Positions 1 through 8,865 of a stretch of 64,000 bases of DNA are shown here, one piece after another. The notes beneath the pieces are model-generated. The model was not told the DNA's origin and did no database searches. It was given only the letters and a program-made list of their open reading frames with translations. Origin of the DNA: Chloroflexus sp. MS-G (lineage in GTDB: Bacteria; Chloroflexota; Chloroflexia; Chloroflexales; Chloroflexaceae); contig NZ_JPIM01000008.1 of NCBI RefSeq assembly GCF_000735195.1, positions 1 to 64,000 on the forward strand. The letters run 5' to 3'. How positions within the stretch are numbered: position 1 is the first letter of the stretch; each line of letters begins with the position of its first letter. Both the position numbers and the translations under genes were made by a program.

Positions 1-683
1 GTTCGTCATGACTATCATGATCCACGCTTCTCTTCTTTTGGCAATGTAGGGAATATCTGTTTTTTCTTGCGAGGGTATACAAAAGTATAGACCGTACCGG
101 TTTTAGACAGCAATCCGCCGGGATGATAAACACGGGATGCGCCTGATGACGGCGCTGCGGGGTGGGCAGCGTGGGCACGATCGCTGCGCCGGGTGGCAGG
201 TGCTGGTAGGGGCGAGGCACTGCCTCCTCCTTCCTGATTATCGGTACCCCAACGCTGGTTTTAGCTGTACATCATTTGAGAGTCTACCCGAATAATCGCC
301 TCACCGTGCAACGGTTGAACCCAGGCAATGGAAGTACGGGTGCAACGCCACTGCGCTCCGACCGATGCCTCGCGATGGATGGGCACAGCACCACTATGCC
401 TCACGATGGACGATCAGCCTGCTGCCGATGGCGTCGTATGGTGTGACGAGACAATTCCTGCCCGAATATCTTGTTGTTACGACACGACGAATGAAACCTG
501 ACGATGAATGCAACTCGGTACGTGACCAACCTGGTACCCACGGTATTACACATTAGGACCAGAGACAAGGCGCAAAGCGCCGTTTTACCTCTACGATATT
601 ATGCCCTGCCTATTGTTGAGTGAGCGGTGATGCCCGTAGTCGTCTGAATGCCCTCTCCCGCAACAGAGTGTTTTGGATGGGCG
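1..683. other. Gene-free region with decayed mobile-element debris
   Basis: I see no credible gene here. The stretch holds the first copy of a 139-bp repeat (237-375). Around 462-515 there is a diverged copy of the left end of the MITE at 11422: both read CCGAATA followed by alternating C/T differences through an ACGACG core and ATGAAA. Short open frames here have no recognisable family, ribosome-binding site or codon pattern. Confidence 0.6.
237..375 (+). repeat. 139-bp direct repeat, copy 1
   Basis: This segment recurs at 1299-1437 in the same orientation with only about four or five differences. It contains a GAGAGTCTACCCGAATA segment that resembles the terminal repeat of the MITE at 11422 (GAGCCTATCCGAATA), so it may be part of an old IS5/IS1031-type element. 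The two copies flank the YbjN-like gene. Confidence 0.85.
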
Positions 684-1121
684 CTAAGCAATGACATCGG
701 TATCATCCTTGACCAAAGCTGCTCGTACATGGTCGATAAAGGCTCGTGTGGCGAAAACGATGTTTCGGCGGGTCACACCCCCTGACACGATAAGATAGCT
801 GTCGAAACCAATGTCGCCGTCGCGATCAACATAACAGCGAATAAAATGCAACTCGTCATTGATGCGATTAGCGTATTGCAAGCGGTCTATAAGTTCGTGC
901 ATCGGATTGGCCCGAAACTGCGACATAAACCGAATCTGTTCACCCTCTCGGATGGGAAATACCCAGATGCGAAAACCATCGCGGATGCAGATGTCGCCGT
1001 CGCTGTCGAGTTCAACGTCGAAGTAGGCATTACTGTAAAGCTGGAATAACCAATCTCGACTGACTTGGGCCGGAAGGACAATCGCGTCGGGTGAGGAGTT
1101 GTCCATACTCATCAGTACCAC
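684..1121 (-). CDS. YbjN-domain protein
   Basis: This 145-residue acidic protein has the make-up of the YbjN family (putative sensory transduction regulator, similar in fold to type III secretion chaperones). It is a small soluble alpha/beta protein with no signal peptide or membrane segment. Visible family-like stretches are a W-L-F-Q-L-Y-like N-terminal helix, a D-G-D-I-C-I-R strand and a mid-protein NPMHELIDRLQYANRIN helix. The exact role of the family is not known; members are linked to stress and motility. The first ATG is used, but a second Met lies at residue 4. The gene stands alone between two 139-bp direct repeats, which suggests it could be duplicated or lost by recombination. Family assignment is fairly good; function is unknown. 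Confidence 0.65.
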   Translation of the reverse strand: MVLMSMDNSSPDAIVLPAQVSRDWLFQLYSNAYFDVELDSDGDICIRDGFRIWVFPIREGEQIRFMSQFRANPMHELIDRLQYANRINDELHFIRCYVDRDGDIGFDSYLIVSGGVTRRNIVFATRAFIDHVRAALVKDDTDVIA

Positions 1122-1715
1122 CTTTCTTCTGGTTTGGTTTTGAATCGGCGTTGTACATTGTGGTCGGAAAAATATTGTAAGTCACTATTGGGATCGCAGT
1201 CGTTGAGGAGGCTGCGTTTGCTGAATTATAGCACCTTTGGAGTGTTCTTCATGGACGAGTTTCAAACCCACCCCTACCAACGCTGCATCAACATTATCAT
1301 TATCGGTACCCCAACGCTGGTTTTAGTTGTACATCATTTGAGAGTCTACTCGAATAATCGCCTCACCGCGCAACGGTTGAACCCAGGCAATGGATGTACG
1401 GGTGCAACGCCACTGCGCTCCGACCGATGCCTCGCGAAATGAGGAGAGAGAACGCAGAAGCTGACCTCTCCGTAGTGTGTGCAGAGGTGCGCTGCTCTCT
1501 GTGCCGATGGCGGTCTGCGGTCAGGCCTTCCGTGCTCGCGCTACCGATACCGGTCAGCGTCTTATAGGTTGGTGTGCCTACGTCTTGCGGGGGAGTGATG
1601 GTGTGCTCAGGTGCTGACCAATGGCTTTCTGTCACTTACTGCACAATACAGGCCGGAGGCCTGCGCGTCCTGCGCGCTGAGAACTTTAAAAACCCCTCCA
1701 GCTCTTGCCCGCCCG
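1122..1715. other. Gene-free region upstream of the trp T-box
   Basis: I see no credible gene. Apart from the second copy of the 139-bp repeat (1299-1437), nothing stands out. Open frames crossing the region in both strands run through the repeat and into the T-box leader and look like chance. Confidence 0.55.
1299..1437 (+). repeat. 139-bp direct repeat, copy 2
   Basis: Near-identical to 237-375, starting at ATTATCGGTACC and ending at CCTCGCGA. The copies are 1062 bp apart (start to start), with the YbjN-like gene between them. The few differences are mostly C/T changes, so the duplication is fairly recent compared with the other decayed element copies nearby. Confidence 0.85.
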
Positions 1716-1744
1716 TTGACATGTCTCGGTATGAATGGTATACT
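1716..1744 (+). promoter_or_regulatory. Sigma-70-type promoter of the T-box/trpB2 unit
   Basis: A perfect -35 box TTGACA (1716-1721) and a -10 box TATACT (1739-1744) are separated by exactly 17 bp. Transcription should start near 1751, just before the first stem of the T-box leader, so nearly all of the region to 2048 would be leader RNA. Confidence 0.85.
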
Positions 1745-1750
1745 TCCGCT

Positions 1751-2048
1751 ACACAAATCAATAGCCGACGTTGAACAGGAAGAGTAGCGAGTGTGGCGAC
1801 AATCCAGCGAGCCGATGATGGTGCGAGATCGGCACGTTCGGCGCTCGTGAATGGGCCTGGGAGTCGCACGGCGAACCGGGGTTCATCCGCAGTAGTCGTT
1901 GCCGGAGACGCCACCGTTATCAGGGCGCTAGGTGTGAAGCGGCTTTGCCGACAGCACCTGCAGAGTGCGCTGTCTGTGTGAACAGCGGCGAACGAGAGTG
2001 GCACCGCGGTTTTCCCGTCTCTCGACCAAACTGGTCGAGAGATTTTTT
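1751..2048 (+). promoter_or_regulatory. Tryptophan T-box riboswitch leader
   Basis: The leader has the landmarks of a T-box that senses uncharged tRNA. A stem I region contains GCCGATGATGGTGCGAGATC (1811-1830), typical of its distal loops. A specifier-like context GAA-TGG-GCC puts a tryptophan UGG codon at 1852-1854. The T-box core GAGTGGCACCGCGG lies at 1996-2009. In the core, UGGC (1999-2002) would pair with a GCCA acceptor end, which fits tRNA-Trp with discriminator G. A terminator follows directly (2018-2048). In this class, uncharged tRNA-Trp stabilises the antiterminator and turns on the downstream gene, here trpB2. The specifier position is read by eye without folding. Confidence 0.88.
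2018..2048 (+). terminator. T-box intrinsic terminator hairpin
   Basis: A 10-bp stem (2018-2027 TCTCTCGACC with 2033-2042 GGTCGAGAGA) and a five-base loop are followed by six T residues (2043-2048). It lies nine bases after the T-box core, where the alternative antiterminator would form. Confidence 0.9.
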
Positions 2049-2078
2049 ATTCGTGTTTTGTAGTGAGGAGAGGGATCT

Positions 2079-3440
2079 GTGGAGACTATCAAGTATCTGC
2101 TCAGTGAAGATCGCTTGCCGGAGACCTGGTATAACATTGCCGCCGATCTACCATCTCTGCCACCGCCGCCCTTGCATCCGGCTACCGGTCAACCAATTGG
2201 TCCTGCCGATCTAGCGCCGCTCTTTCCGATGGAGCTGATCAGGCAGGAAGTCAGTACCGAGCGGGCCATTCCTATTCCCGACGAGGTGCGATCTATTTAC
2301 CGGCAATGGCGACCGACTCCACTATTCCGCGCCCGCCGACTTGAGCGGGCCCTGGATACACCGGCTCGCATTTACTACAAGTACGAGGGCGTCAGTCCGG
2401 CGGGTAGCCATAAGCCCAATACGGCAGTGGCGCAGGCGTATTACAACAAGCAAGAAGGTGTACGTCGGTTGGTCACCGAGACGGGCGCCGGTCAGTGGGG
2501 GTCCTCATTGGCATTTGCCGGTGCGCTCTTTGGGCTTGAAGTGGAAGTGTTTATGGTGAAGGTGAGCTATGAGCAGAAGCCATACCGCCGTGCTCTGATG
2601 GAGACCTACGGTGCACGGGTAATTGCCAGCCCCAGTATGGAGACGGCTGCCGGGCGTGCGATTCTGGCCCAGAATCCGGAGAGTACCGGTAGTCTGGGGA
2701 TTGCAATCTCTGAAGCGGTTGAGGTTGCTGTGCAGCGCGATGATACACGCTACGCGCTTGGCAGTGTGCTCAATCACGTGCTCCTTCATCAGACGGTCAT
2801 CGGTCAGGAAGCGATGATCCAAATGGAGATGGCCGGTGATTACCCAGATGTGGTGGTTGGTTGCACCGGTGGTGGATCAAATTTTGCCGGTATCGCCTTC
2901 CCCTTTATCGGTGCGAAATTGCGCGGTGAACGCCCGTTGCGTGTGGTCGCTGTTGAGCCTGCCGCTTGTCCATCGCTAACCAAGGGGAAATATGCCTACG
3001 ACTACGGCGATACTGCCCATCTGACACCGTTGGTTAAGATGCACACGCTCGGCAGTAGCTTTGTTCCGCCCGGTATTCACGCTGGTGGGCTGCGTTACCA
3101 CGGAATGGCACCGCTGGTTAGTCACCTGCTTGAGATAGGGGTCATTGAGGCGATTGCTATTCAGCAACTTGAAACCTTCGCCGCCGGTGTACAGTTTGCC
3201 CGCACCGAAGGAATCCTGCCGGCGCCGGAAGCTAACCACGCTATCGCCGGCGTAATCCGTGAAGCGCTACGCTGCAAGGAAGAGGGCAAGAGTGAAGTAA
3301 TCCTCTTTAACCTTTGCGGTCACGGTCATTTTGATCTGCAAGCCTACATGGATTACCAGGCCGGCAAGTTGCGTGATTACGAGTATTCTGATGCCGAAGT
3401 GGCAATGGCATTGGCCGGGCTGCCCGCAGTGGGTGCGTAG
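2079..3440 (+). CDS. trpB2: Tryptophan synthase beta chain, TrpB2 type
   Basis: This PLP enzyme makes L-tryptophan from indole and serine. At 453 residues it has the long N-terminal extension of the TrpB2 branch rather than the ~400-residue TrpB1. The PLP lysine sits in GSHKPN (about residue 112), the glycine-rich phosphate cup is GCTGGGSN (about 263), and LCGHGHFD near the C-terminus is TrpB2-like. TrpB2 forms often work without a neighbouring trpA, and none is seen here. The start is GTG at 2079, with the purine-rich GAGGAGAGGGA eight bases upstream. Expression should be controlled by the tryptophan T-box leader directly upstream, so the gene responds to tRNA-Trp charging independently of trpS-trpE further on. 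Confidence 0.93.
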   Translation: METIKYLLSEDRLPETWYNIAADLPSLPPPPLHPATGQPIGPADLAPLFPMELIRQEVSTERAIPIPDEVRSIYRQWRPTPLFRARRLERALDTPARIYYKYEGVSPAGSHKPNTAVAQAYYNKQEGVRRLVTETGAGQWGSSLAFAGALFGLEVEVFMVKVSYEQKPYRRALMETYGARVIASPSMETAAGRAILAQNPESTGSLGIAISEAVEVAVQRDDTRYALGSVLNHVLLHQTVIGQEAMIQMEMAGDYPDVVVGCTGGGSNFAGIAFPFIGAKLRGERPLRVVAVEPAACPSLTKGKYAYDYGDTAHLTPLVKMHTLGSSFVPPGIHAGGLRYHGMAPLVSHLLEIGVIEAIAIQQLETFAAGVQFARTEGILPAPEANHAIAGVIREALRCKEEGKSEVILFNLCGHGHFDLQAYMDYQAGKLRDYEYSDAEVAMALAGLPAVGA

Positions 3441-3449
3441 TAAGAACAA

Positions 3450-3475
3450 GCGAGACGCGGGAATCTGCGTCTCGC
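3450..3475. terminator. Hairpin between convergent genes
   Basis: A perfect 9-bp inverted repeat (GCGAGACGC 3450-3458 and GCGTCTCGC 3467-3475) lies just after trpB2 and just before the stop of the convergent glycosidase gene. There is no T run on either side, so it may act as a bidirectional RNA end or stability hairpin rather than a classic terminator. Confidence 0.5.
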
Positions 3476-3488
3476 TCGTGCAGGCTGC

Positions 3489-5432
3489 TTAGAGGGTTAA
3501 GGTAACGTTTACCGTGATGATCGGGCCTTTGACGTCGAGTATCAGGTAACGACTAAACCCGATCTGTTCAATCTGAAGTGGTAGTGTGGTTCCGTTCAAT
3601 GTAACCGTTTGCGGGGTCGTACTGGGAGGTAAGAGCAGGCGCAGGCGAAACATTTCACCGCTACCGGTTGCCGTTAATACCAGTTGCCCAGGACGATTTG
3701 CGGTTGGCGGCGTCATGTGCCAACGGTAAGCGGTGTAGGCATCACTGGCGGCATAGCGGGCTACGGCATAGACATCTCGGATATCGTGTATCGGATCGGC
3801 TGACCAGCGCGGGGAGATGGTAGCTTTCTGAAAACCGATGGCGCTGTCTTCGATGCCAGCGGCACCCTCGACCATTGCTCCTAGCATCGCGCTGGCGCCC
3901 CAGCCGTCGGTTGGTAAAAATTCGTGTACCGGCGCAATTCCACCGGTTGGGTAGTACCAGAGATAGGTTGCACCGGTACGTTCGATCAGATCGATGTAGC
4001 GTTGCAGGATGTTGAAGCCATACGACTCGTAGCCGTAGCGAAACGCGCCACGTGCCAACTCACCACCAACCAGGGGCATAATGCCGCCGTTGACATATTC
4101 ACCAGGACGTTCACCGAGACGCCCGTTCATCCCAAAAGCGCCTGGTGGAAAAGGTGGATCAATGCTATACCATTCGGCGAAAGCGATACGCTGGGGATCA
4201 TTCAACCGACGGAGATACTCGGCAACAATCGCTCGACCCTGCGTTTCACTCAACACGCTGCGATTGAGCGCAATTGCATTCGAGAGGCTCAACTGCTCGG
4301 CTTCATCAACACCGGGAACATCGTAAGGGATAAGTTTGACATGATGGGTGTAAAAACGGCCATTCCAGCTCAACGCATTGAGGCGCGTCATCAGATCGGC
4401 AGCTATCGTGCGACGTACCGCTGCCAGATTAGACTGACCGGCCGCCTCTTCCATCAATGCCAGTGCGTTGAGGGCTGCGGCCAGTCCGGTATTATCACCG
4501 TGAAAGATACCCCATTTAGTCTGCTCATCAATCCAGTGCCGGGGACCAAGTTCTCCGGTATTCGGGTTGATCATCGGTGGGCCGTACTCGAAATCCCAGG
4601 TGTCGATGGTAAACGGACGCTTAACCAGGCCCAATGTCGGTTCCCAACGCAACGGATCGCGCATAGTGTAGTCAATCGCCCGTTGGGCCGCCGGCAACAT
4701 GCGCATCATCCAGACTGTATCGCCGGTTACTTGCCAGGTCTCGAAAATCAATTGAACAAAGAGGAATTCAACGTCTGCCTCAACCGGGGTGCGGAAGGCA
4801 GGAATTTCCCATTCCGGGCGTGCAAGAAAATCCGGCAGACTGCCGTCCGCAGCCTGAATACGAGCAAATGCTTCCGGCAACGAGCGAAGGTCGGTCTCGA
4901 AGTAGCGGAAGGCGCGGTTTTGATAATAGTGATCGCGCAACCACAGCAGCGGACTGTCTGGCGAACGGTAGCCTGTAACCAGTTGTCCATCAAGGAGATA
5001 ACTCAGCCGGTCGGCTGCCATAAATCGGCGGACCGTCGGGTACAATTGGTCATAAGCAGCTACGCCGCTGTGCAGAGTCGTCTCGGTCTCAAGATGATAG
5101 ATCGGCCCGTTCGCGACTATCTGACCATCGGCAGTGAACAGAGCAGCCCAATGGCTGCCCAACGCACCGCGTGGTATGACTTCGACCAGGCCCTGACCAT
5201 TGGCGATGGTCAGCGGGAAGCTCCCGGCAAAGCGCTGTTGGCCGTCAAAGATGATGAGCGTCGCCGATCCGTTATAGTCGGGAATGTGTACAGCGACAGT
5301 TACCGGAACCAGAGGTTGGGTAACTAGTTGCTGACTGGTAAGGCTGGCGTGAGCTGCGGCTTGTACCGGAATTGCTGGCAGCCATGCACTGCCAAGCACG
5401 CAAATTAATAGGAAGAGGATAAGATGCTTCAT
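3489..5432 (-). CDS. Secreted six-hairpin glycosidase-like protein
   Basis: The 647-residue product starts with a clear signal peptide (MKHL, then a hydrophobic core, ending near PVQAAAHA at about residue 28). A beta-rich domain of roughly 100 residues follows. The main part (about 130-560) is rich in aromatic and helical segments such as DTWDFEYGPP, YVNGGIMP and WGASAMLGAM, typical of (alpha/alpha)6-barrel glycosidases near families GH63, GH37 and GH78. A C-terminal beta domain (about 580-647) is also usual for that group. I cannot place it in one family or name the substrate. It likely acts outside the membrane on a polysaccharide or glycoside. It is transcribed towards trpB2 and away from trpS, with an 78-bp divergent gap. 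Confidence 0.6.
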   Translation of the reverse strand: MKHLILFLLICVLGSAWLPAIPVQAAAHASLTSQQLVTQPLVPVTVAVHIPDYNGSATLIIFDGQQRFAGSFPLTIANGQGLVEVIPRGALGSHWAALFTADGQIVANGPIYHLETETTLHSGVAAYDQLYPTVRRFMAADRLSYLLDGQLVTGYRSPDSPLLWLRDHYYQNRAFRYFETDLRSLPEAFARIQAADGSLPDFLARPEWEIPAFRTPVEADVEFLFVQLIFETWQVTGDTVWMMRMLPAAQRAIDYTMRDPLRWEPTLGLVKRPFTIDTWDFEYGPPMINPNTGELGPRHWIDEQTKWGIFHGDNTGLAAALNALALMEEAAGQSNLAAVRRTIAADLMTRLNALSWNGRFYTHHVKLIPYDVPGVDEAEQLSLSNAIALNRSVLSETQGRAIVAEYLRRLNDPQRIAFAEWYSIDPPFPPGAFGMNGRLGERPGEYVNGGIMPLVGGELARGAFRYGYESYGFNILQRYIDLIERTGATYLWYYPTGGIAPVHEFLPTDGWGASAMLGAMVEGAAGIEDSAIGFQKATISPRWSADPIHDIRDVYAVARYAASDAYTAYRWHMTPPTANRPGQLVLTATGSGEMFRLRLLLPPSTTPQTVTLNGTTLPLQIEQIGFSRYLILDVKGPIITVNVTLTL

Positions 5433-5510
5433 TGCTTACCTGATACGAACAATGCCTGACGTTGCTTAGTATATCACGCTTTTTTTCGATAGTACCACCA
5501 GAGGGGACCT

Positions 5511-6521
5511 ATGACTCACAAACCACGTGTCTTTTCGGGGATTCAACCTTCAGGTAATCTACACATCGGCAATTATTTAGGCGCTATCCAGCAATGGGTC
5601 GCCGGCCAGGGCCAGAAGACGAACTTTATCTGCATTGTTGATCTGCACGCCATCACGGTACCGCAGAATCCGGCCGATCTGCGCCGACAGACCCGCGAGC
5701 TGGCTGCACTCCTGCTTGCCTGTGGTATTGATCCGCAGCAGACCACGCTGTTCGTACAGAGTCATGTGCGTGCCCATGCCGAATGCTCATGGGTATTTAG
5801 TTGCATCACGCCTCTTGGCTGGCTTGAACGTATGACTCAGTACAAAGCTAAGGCGCAAAAGCAAGAGAGTGTCATGACCGGCTTGCTCACTTATCCGGTG
5901 TTAATGGCTGCCGATATTCTGCTCTACGATGCCGATGAGGTGCCGGTTGGCGAAGATCAGAAGCAGCACATCGAACTGACGCGCGATCTGGCACAGCGCT
6001 TTAACTATCTCTTCGGGGAAACGTTCGTGATTCCCAAGCCGGTGATTCGCGAGAGTGGCGCCCGGATCATGGGTCTCGACGACCCAACGGTGAAGATGAG
6101 TAAGTCCGAGACAACCCGTGGTCACGCCATTCGGATCATTGATGATCCCGACGAGATTCGCTGGGCGATTAAACGGGCGGTAACCGATTCCTTCAATGAA
6201 ATTCGCTTTAGCGATGATCCGGAGCGTGCCGGTGTCAACAATCTCTTACAAATCTACGAATTATTGACCGGTCGCAGTCGGCCTGAAATCGAAGCCCACT
6301 TCGCCGGCAAGGGCTATGGTGCGCTCAAGCGCGAGCTGGCAGAAGTCGTCATTGAGGCGTTGCGTCCGATCCGTGAACGCTACTATCAACTGATGGACGA
6401 TCCGGCTGAGCTTGATCGCATCCTGGCTATCGGCGCCGAGCAGGCGCGCGCAGTTGCCGAGCCAAAGATGACGCTCATTCTTGAGCGAGTTGGCTTTGTC
6501 TTGCCCAAAGATCGCAGATAA
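5511..6521 (+). CDS. trpS: Tryptophanyl-tRNA synthetase
   Basis: A class I aminoacyl-tRNA synthetase of 336 residues that charges tRNA-Trp in the cytoplasm. The HIGH-type motif is HIGN within SGIQPSGNLHIGNYLG (residues about 9-24) and the KMSKS loop is present at about residue 197, after GLDDPTV. The length matches bacterial TrpRS. The ATG at 5511 follows AGAGGGG with a suitable gap. It is the first gene of a tight trpS-trpE pair (8-bp gap). By supplying charged tRNA-Trp it also sets the signal read by the T-box upstream of trpB2. No T-box precedes trpS itself. Confidence 0.96.
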   Translation: MTHKPRVFSGIQPSGNLHIGNYLGAIQQWVAGQGQKTNFICIVDLHAITVPQNPADLRRQTRELAALLLACGIDPQQTTLFVQSHVRAHAECSWVFSCITPLGWLERMTQYKAKAQKQESVMTGLLTYPVLMAADILLYDADEVPVGEDQKQHIELTRDLAQRFNYLFGETFVIPKPVIRESGARIMGLDDPTVKMSKSETTRGHAIRIIDDPDEIRWAIKRAVTDSFNEIRFSDDPERAGVNNLLQIYELLTGRSRPEIEAHFAGKGYGALKRELAEVVIEALRPIRERYYQLMDDPAELDRILAIGAEQARAVAEPKMTLILERVGFVLPKDRR

Positions 6522-6529
6522 GGAAGAGT

Positions 6530-8041
6530 ATGTACTACCCAACCATCGACCAGTTACGGGAATTACGCCGCCAGGGCAATCTCTGCCCGATCTACCGCGA
6601 GATCATGGCCGATCTGGAAACTCCAGTTTCGGCCTATCTCAAAATTGCTCAGGGCGGGATTGGTTTCTTGTTAGAGAGTGTAACCGGTGGTCAGAATATC
6701 GGTCGCTATTCATTTATCGGTAGCGATCCCTACATGGTGCTGCGCATGCACGATGGTGTTGCGCAAGCCACTCACGGCGGATACAAGCAAACGCTGCACT
6801 ACACCGATCCACTGATCGTCTTAGAAAGCTATCTCAGTGCCTACCGCCCGATCCGACTCCCCAACTTACCCATCTTCGTCGGCGGCGCAGTCGGTTATCT
6901 CAGCTACGAATCGGCACGCTATTTCGAGCGATTACCGATTCCACTGGTGCGCCCCTACGATATGCCTGAAAGTTGGTGGATGTTCGTTGACACGATCCTG
7001 GCCTTCGATCACGTGCGTCACAAGATTATTGTTATCTCGCACGTGCATCTTGATGTCGAAGATCTGGCTGCCGAGTATCAGCGTGCTATCAACCGGATCG
7101 AAACACTGATTGCTCGGCTGCAACGACCGTTGCCACCGGGCATTAGGCTAAGTTTGCGCAACTATGAGCCGCACAACACGCCAACGCGGATCACAACTAA
7201 CCCGGTAGCCTCGAATCGTACTGAGGCTGAATTCAAAGCAGCGGTATTGCGTGCCAAAGAATACATCATGGCTGGTGACATCTTTCAGGTACAGATTTCG
7301 CAGCGTTTCAGTAAAGCGACCGATGCCGACAGCTTCACTATTTATCGTGCTCTACGTACCATCAACCCATCACCGTACATGTTTTACATTCGGACGGGCG
7401 AAGGTGATCTGGTCGGGGCATCACCTGAAATGCTGGTACAGGTACGTGATGGTAAGGTGACTACACGCCCGATTGCCGGTACACGCTGGCGTGGGCGTGA
7501 TGCTGCCGAAGATGATCGGCTGGCCGCCGAACTCCTGGCTGACGAAAAAGAGCGGGCCGAACATCTGATGCTGGTCGATCTGGGGCGCAACGATCTGGGT
7601 CGCATCAGTGAGCCTGGAACGGTGCAGGTACCGGTCTTTATGACGATTGAAAAATATAGTCACGTTCAGCATATCGTCTCAGAGGTTACCGGTCGGTTAC
7701 GCGCCGATCTGAAGCCGATTGATGCCTTACGGGCTTGTTTCCCGGCTGGTACGGTCACCGGTGCACCCAAGATTCGCTCGATGGAAATCATCGCCGAGCT
7801 GGAAGGTGAACAACGTGGGATTTATGCCGGCGCTGTTGGGCATCTGGGTTTTAACGGTGATCTCGATACCTGTATCGCTTTACGTACACTGATCGTGAAA
7901 GACGGCATTGCATACGCGCAGGCGGCGGCTGGGGTGGTTGCCGATAGCACACCTGAATACGAGTTCAACGAGAGCTGTAATAAAGCGGCTGCCTCATTAC
8001 GCGCAATTGATCTGGCTGAAGAGTTGCAGGCTGGTGGGTGA
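6530..8041 (+). CDS. trpE: Anthranilate synthase component I
   Basis: This 503-residue enzyme turns chorismate into anthranilate, the first committed step of tryptophan synthesis, using ammonia from TrpG. The chorismate-binding C-terminal half has the family signatures TRPIAGTRWRG (about 305), ERAEHLMLVDLGRNDLGR (about 343), VQHIVSEVTG and PAGTVTGAPKIRSMEII (about 405). The N-terminal half (ESVTGGQNIGRYSFIG) holds the usual feedback-binding region. The ATG follows AAGGAAG and lies 8 bp after trpS, so the two are likely co-transcribed. No trpG, trpD, trpC, trpF or trpA is in the window, so the pathway is scattered. Confidence 0.95.
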   Translation: MYYPTIDQLRELRRQGNLCPIYREIMADLETPVSAYLKIAQGGIGFLLESVTGGQNIGRYSFIGSDPYMVLRMHDGVAQATHGGYKQTLHYTDPLIVLESYLSAYRPIRLPNLPIFVGGAVGYLSYESARYFERLPIPLVRPYDMPESWWMFVDTILAFDHVRHKIIVISHVHLDVEDLAAEYQRAINRIETLIARLQRPLPPGIRLSLRNYEPHNTPTRITTNPVASNRTEAEFKAAVLRAKEYIMAGDIFQVQISQRFSKATDADSFTIYRALRTINPSPYMFYIRTGEGDLVGASPEMLVQVRDGKVTTRPIAGTRWRGRDAAEDDRLAAELLADEKERAEHLMLVDLGRNDLGRISEPGTVQVPVFMTIEKYSHVQHIVSEVTGRLRADLKPIDALRACFPAGTVTGAPKIRSMEIIAELEGEQRGIYAGAVGHLGFNGDLDTCIALRTLIVKDGIAYAQAAAGVVADSTPEYEFNESCNKAAASLRAIDLAEELQAGG

Positions 8042-8194
8042 ACGACGGCATAATCGGATGCGGTGGGCACATCGCACTGGCTTGTTAATCACTGGGGTAA
8101 GGGAGGGGCATAGCATACCGTGTCCCTCTATTGCTGATTTCGATGCGAGCGGGTGCTTTGTTCGGTTCCGTTTACCAGGAGAAAGGTGCTACCG

Positions 8195-8758
8195 ATGGGT
8201 CTTCACCGACCATCGTCAAATGCCAGACGCTACGCGCATGCCGGGCGACCGATTGGCGTTACGTGTACCGATAGCCCGCTTGGGCGAGTGTTAGTGGCGA
8301 CTACCGATACCGGACTCTGTGCGGTCTATCTGGGTGATGATGATACAGCCCTGCTCCAGACTCTTTACGCCGAATTTCCGGCAGCGCATATTGGTTCTGG
8401 CCCTGCTCCGAAAGCAGCTGCCGCTGCGATAGCTGCCTATCTGTGCGATCAAACTCCGCTGCCGGTATTGTCGCTTGATCCGGTTGGGACATCGTTTCAA
8501 CGCTTAGTCTGGCAGGCGCTCTGTCGCATTCCGTATGGCGAGACCCGCACCTATCGTCAATTAGCCGGAGATCTAAGCTTACCTGCTAGTGCTGCGCGGG
8601 CTGTTGGTCAGGCCTGCGCAGCCAACTCGCTGGCCATAGTAATCCCCTGTCATCGCGCCATTGGTGCTGATGGCAGGATCGCTGGTTTTCGTTGGGGGAT
8701 TGCAAGGAAGCAGGCGTTGTTGATGGGTGAAGGGGTGTTCTTGCCGTACCTGGAATGA
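8195..8758 (+). CDS. ogt: Methylated-DNA--protein-cysteine methyltransferase
   Basis: A suicide repair protein that moves alkyl groups from O6-alkylguanine to its own cysteine. The active-site motif PCHR is present (IVIPCHRAIG, about residue 157), preceded by the helix-turn-helix recognition part with GETRTYRQLA and the Arg finger region AARAVGQACAAN. The N-terminal part (DSPLGRVLVATTDTGLCAVYLGDD) resembles the second half of Ada proteins, but no Ada HTH domain is fused. I use ATG 8195 (188 residues) because AGGAGAAAGG lies eight bases upstream; a longer frame from 8153 lacks such a site. It follows trpE after about 150 bp. Its 3' end touches the terminator of the opposite-strand tRNA. Confidence 0.88.
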   Translation: MGLHRPSSNARRYAHAGRPIGVTCTDSPLGRVLVATTDTGLCAVYLGDDDTALLQTLYAEFPAAHIGSGPAPKAAAAAIAAYLCDQTPLPVLSLDPVGTSFQRLVWQALCRIPYGETRTYRQLAGDLSLPASAARAVGQACAANSLAIVIPCHRAIGADGRIAGFRWGIARKQALLMGEGVFLPYLE

Positions 8759-8782
8759 AAAAAAATCCGCCAAAGTTGGCGG
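8757..8782 (-). terminator. Terminator of the tRNA-Arg gene
   Basis: Read on the minus strand, ATCCGCC-aactt-GGCGGAT-type stem bases (8766-8782) are followed by a run of eight T residues. It lies directly after the CCA end of the tRNA and overlaps the stop region of ogt on the other strand. Confidence 0.85.
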
Positions 8783-8788
8783 ATGTAC

Positions 8789-8865
8789 TGGCGACCCCGG
8801 TGCGATTCGAACGCACGACCTTTTCCTCCGCAGGGAAACGCTCTAATCCACTGAGCTACGGGGTC
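8789..8865 (-). tRNA. tRNA-Arg (anticodon GCG), CCA encoded
   Basis: The minus strand folds by eye into a full cloverleaf: acceptor GACCCCG/CGGGGTC, D stem GCTC/GAGC, anticodon stem TTTCC/GGAAA with loop CTGCGGA, and T arm GTGCG-TTCGAAT-CGCAC. The anticodon is GCG, reading the Arg codon CGC. Discriminator G73 and a genomically encoded CCA follow. Most bacteria instead read CGN codons with tRNA-Arg(ACG), modified to ICG, so a GCG species is uncommon. It has its own promoter and terminator and lies tail to tail with ogt. Confidence 0.95.

Noticed and set aside
1636-2004. Minus-strand open frame of 122 codons over the T-box
   Set aside because: It runs through a clear structured leader and has no recognisable protein features.
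3924-5327. Long plus-strand open frame of 467 codons opposite the glycosidase gene
   Set aside because: No ribosome-binding site, no family, and the opposite strand has a signal peptide and ordered domains. It is a shadow frame.
5433-5510. Search for a T-box before trpS
   Set aside because: The gap is only 78 bp and has no T-box core or terminator.
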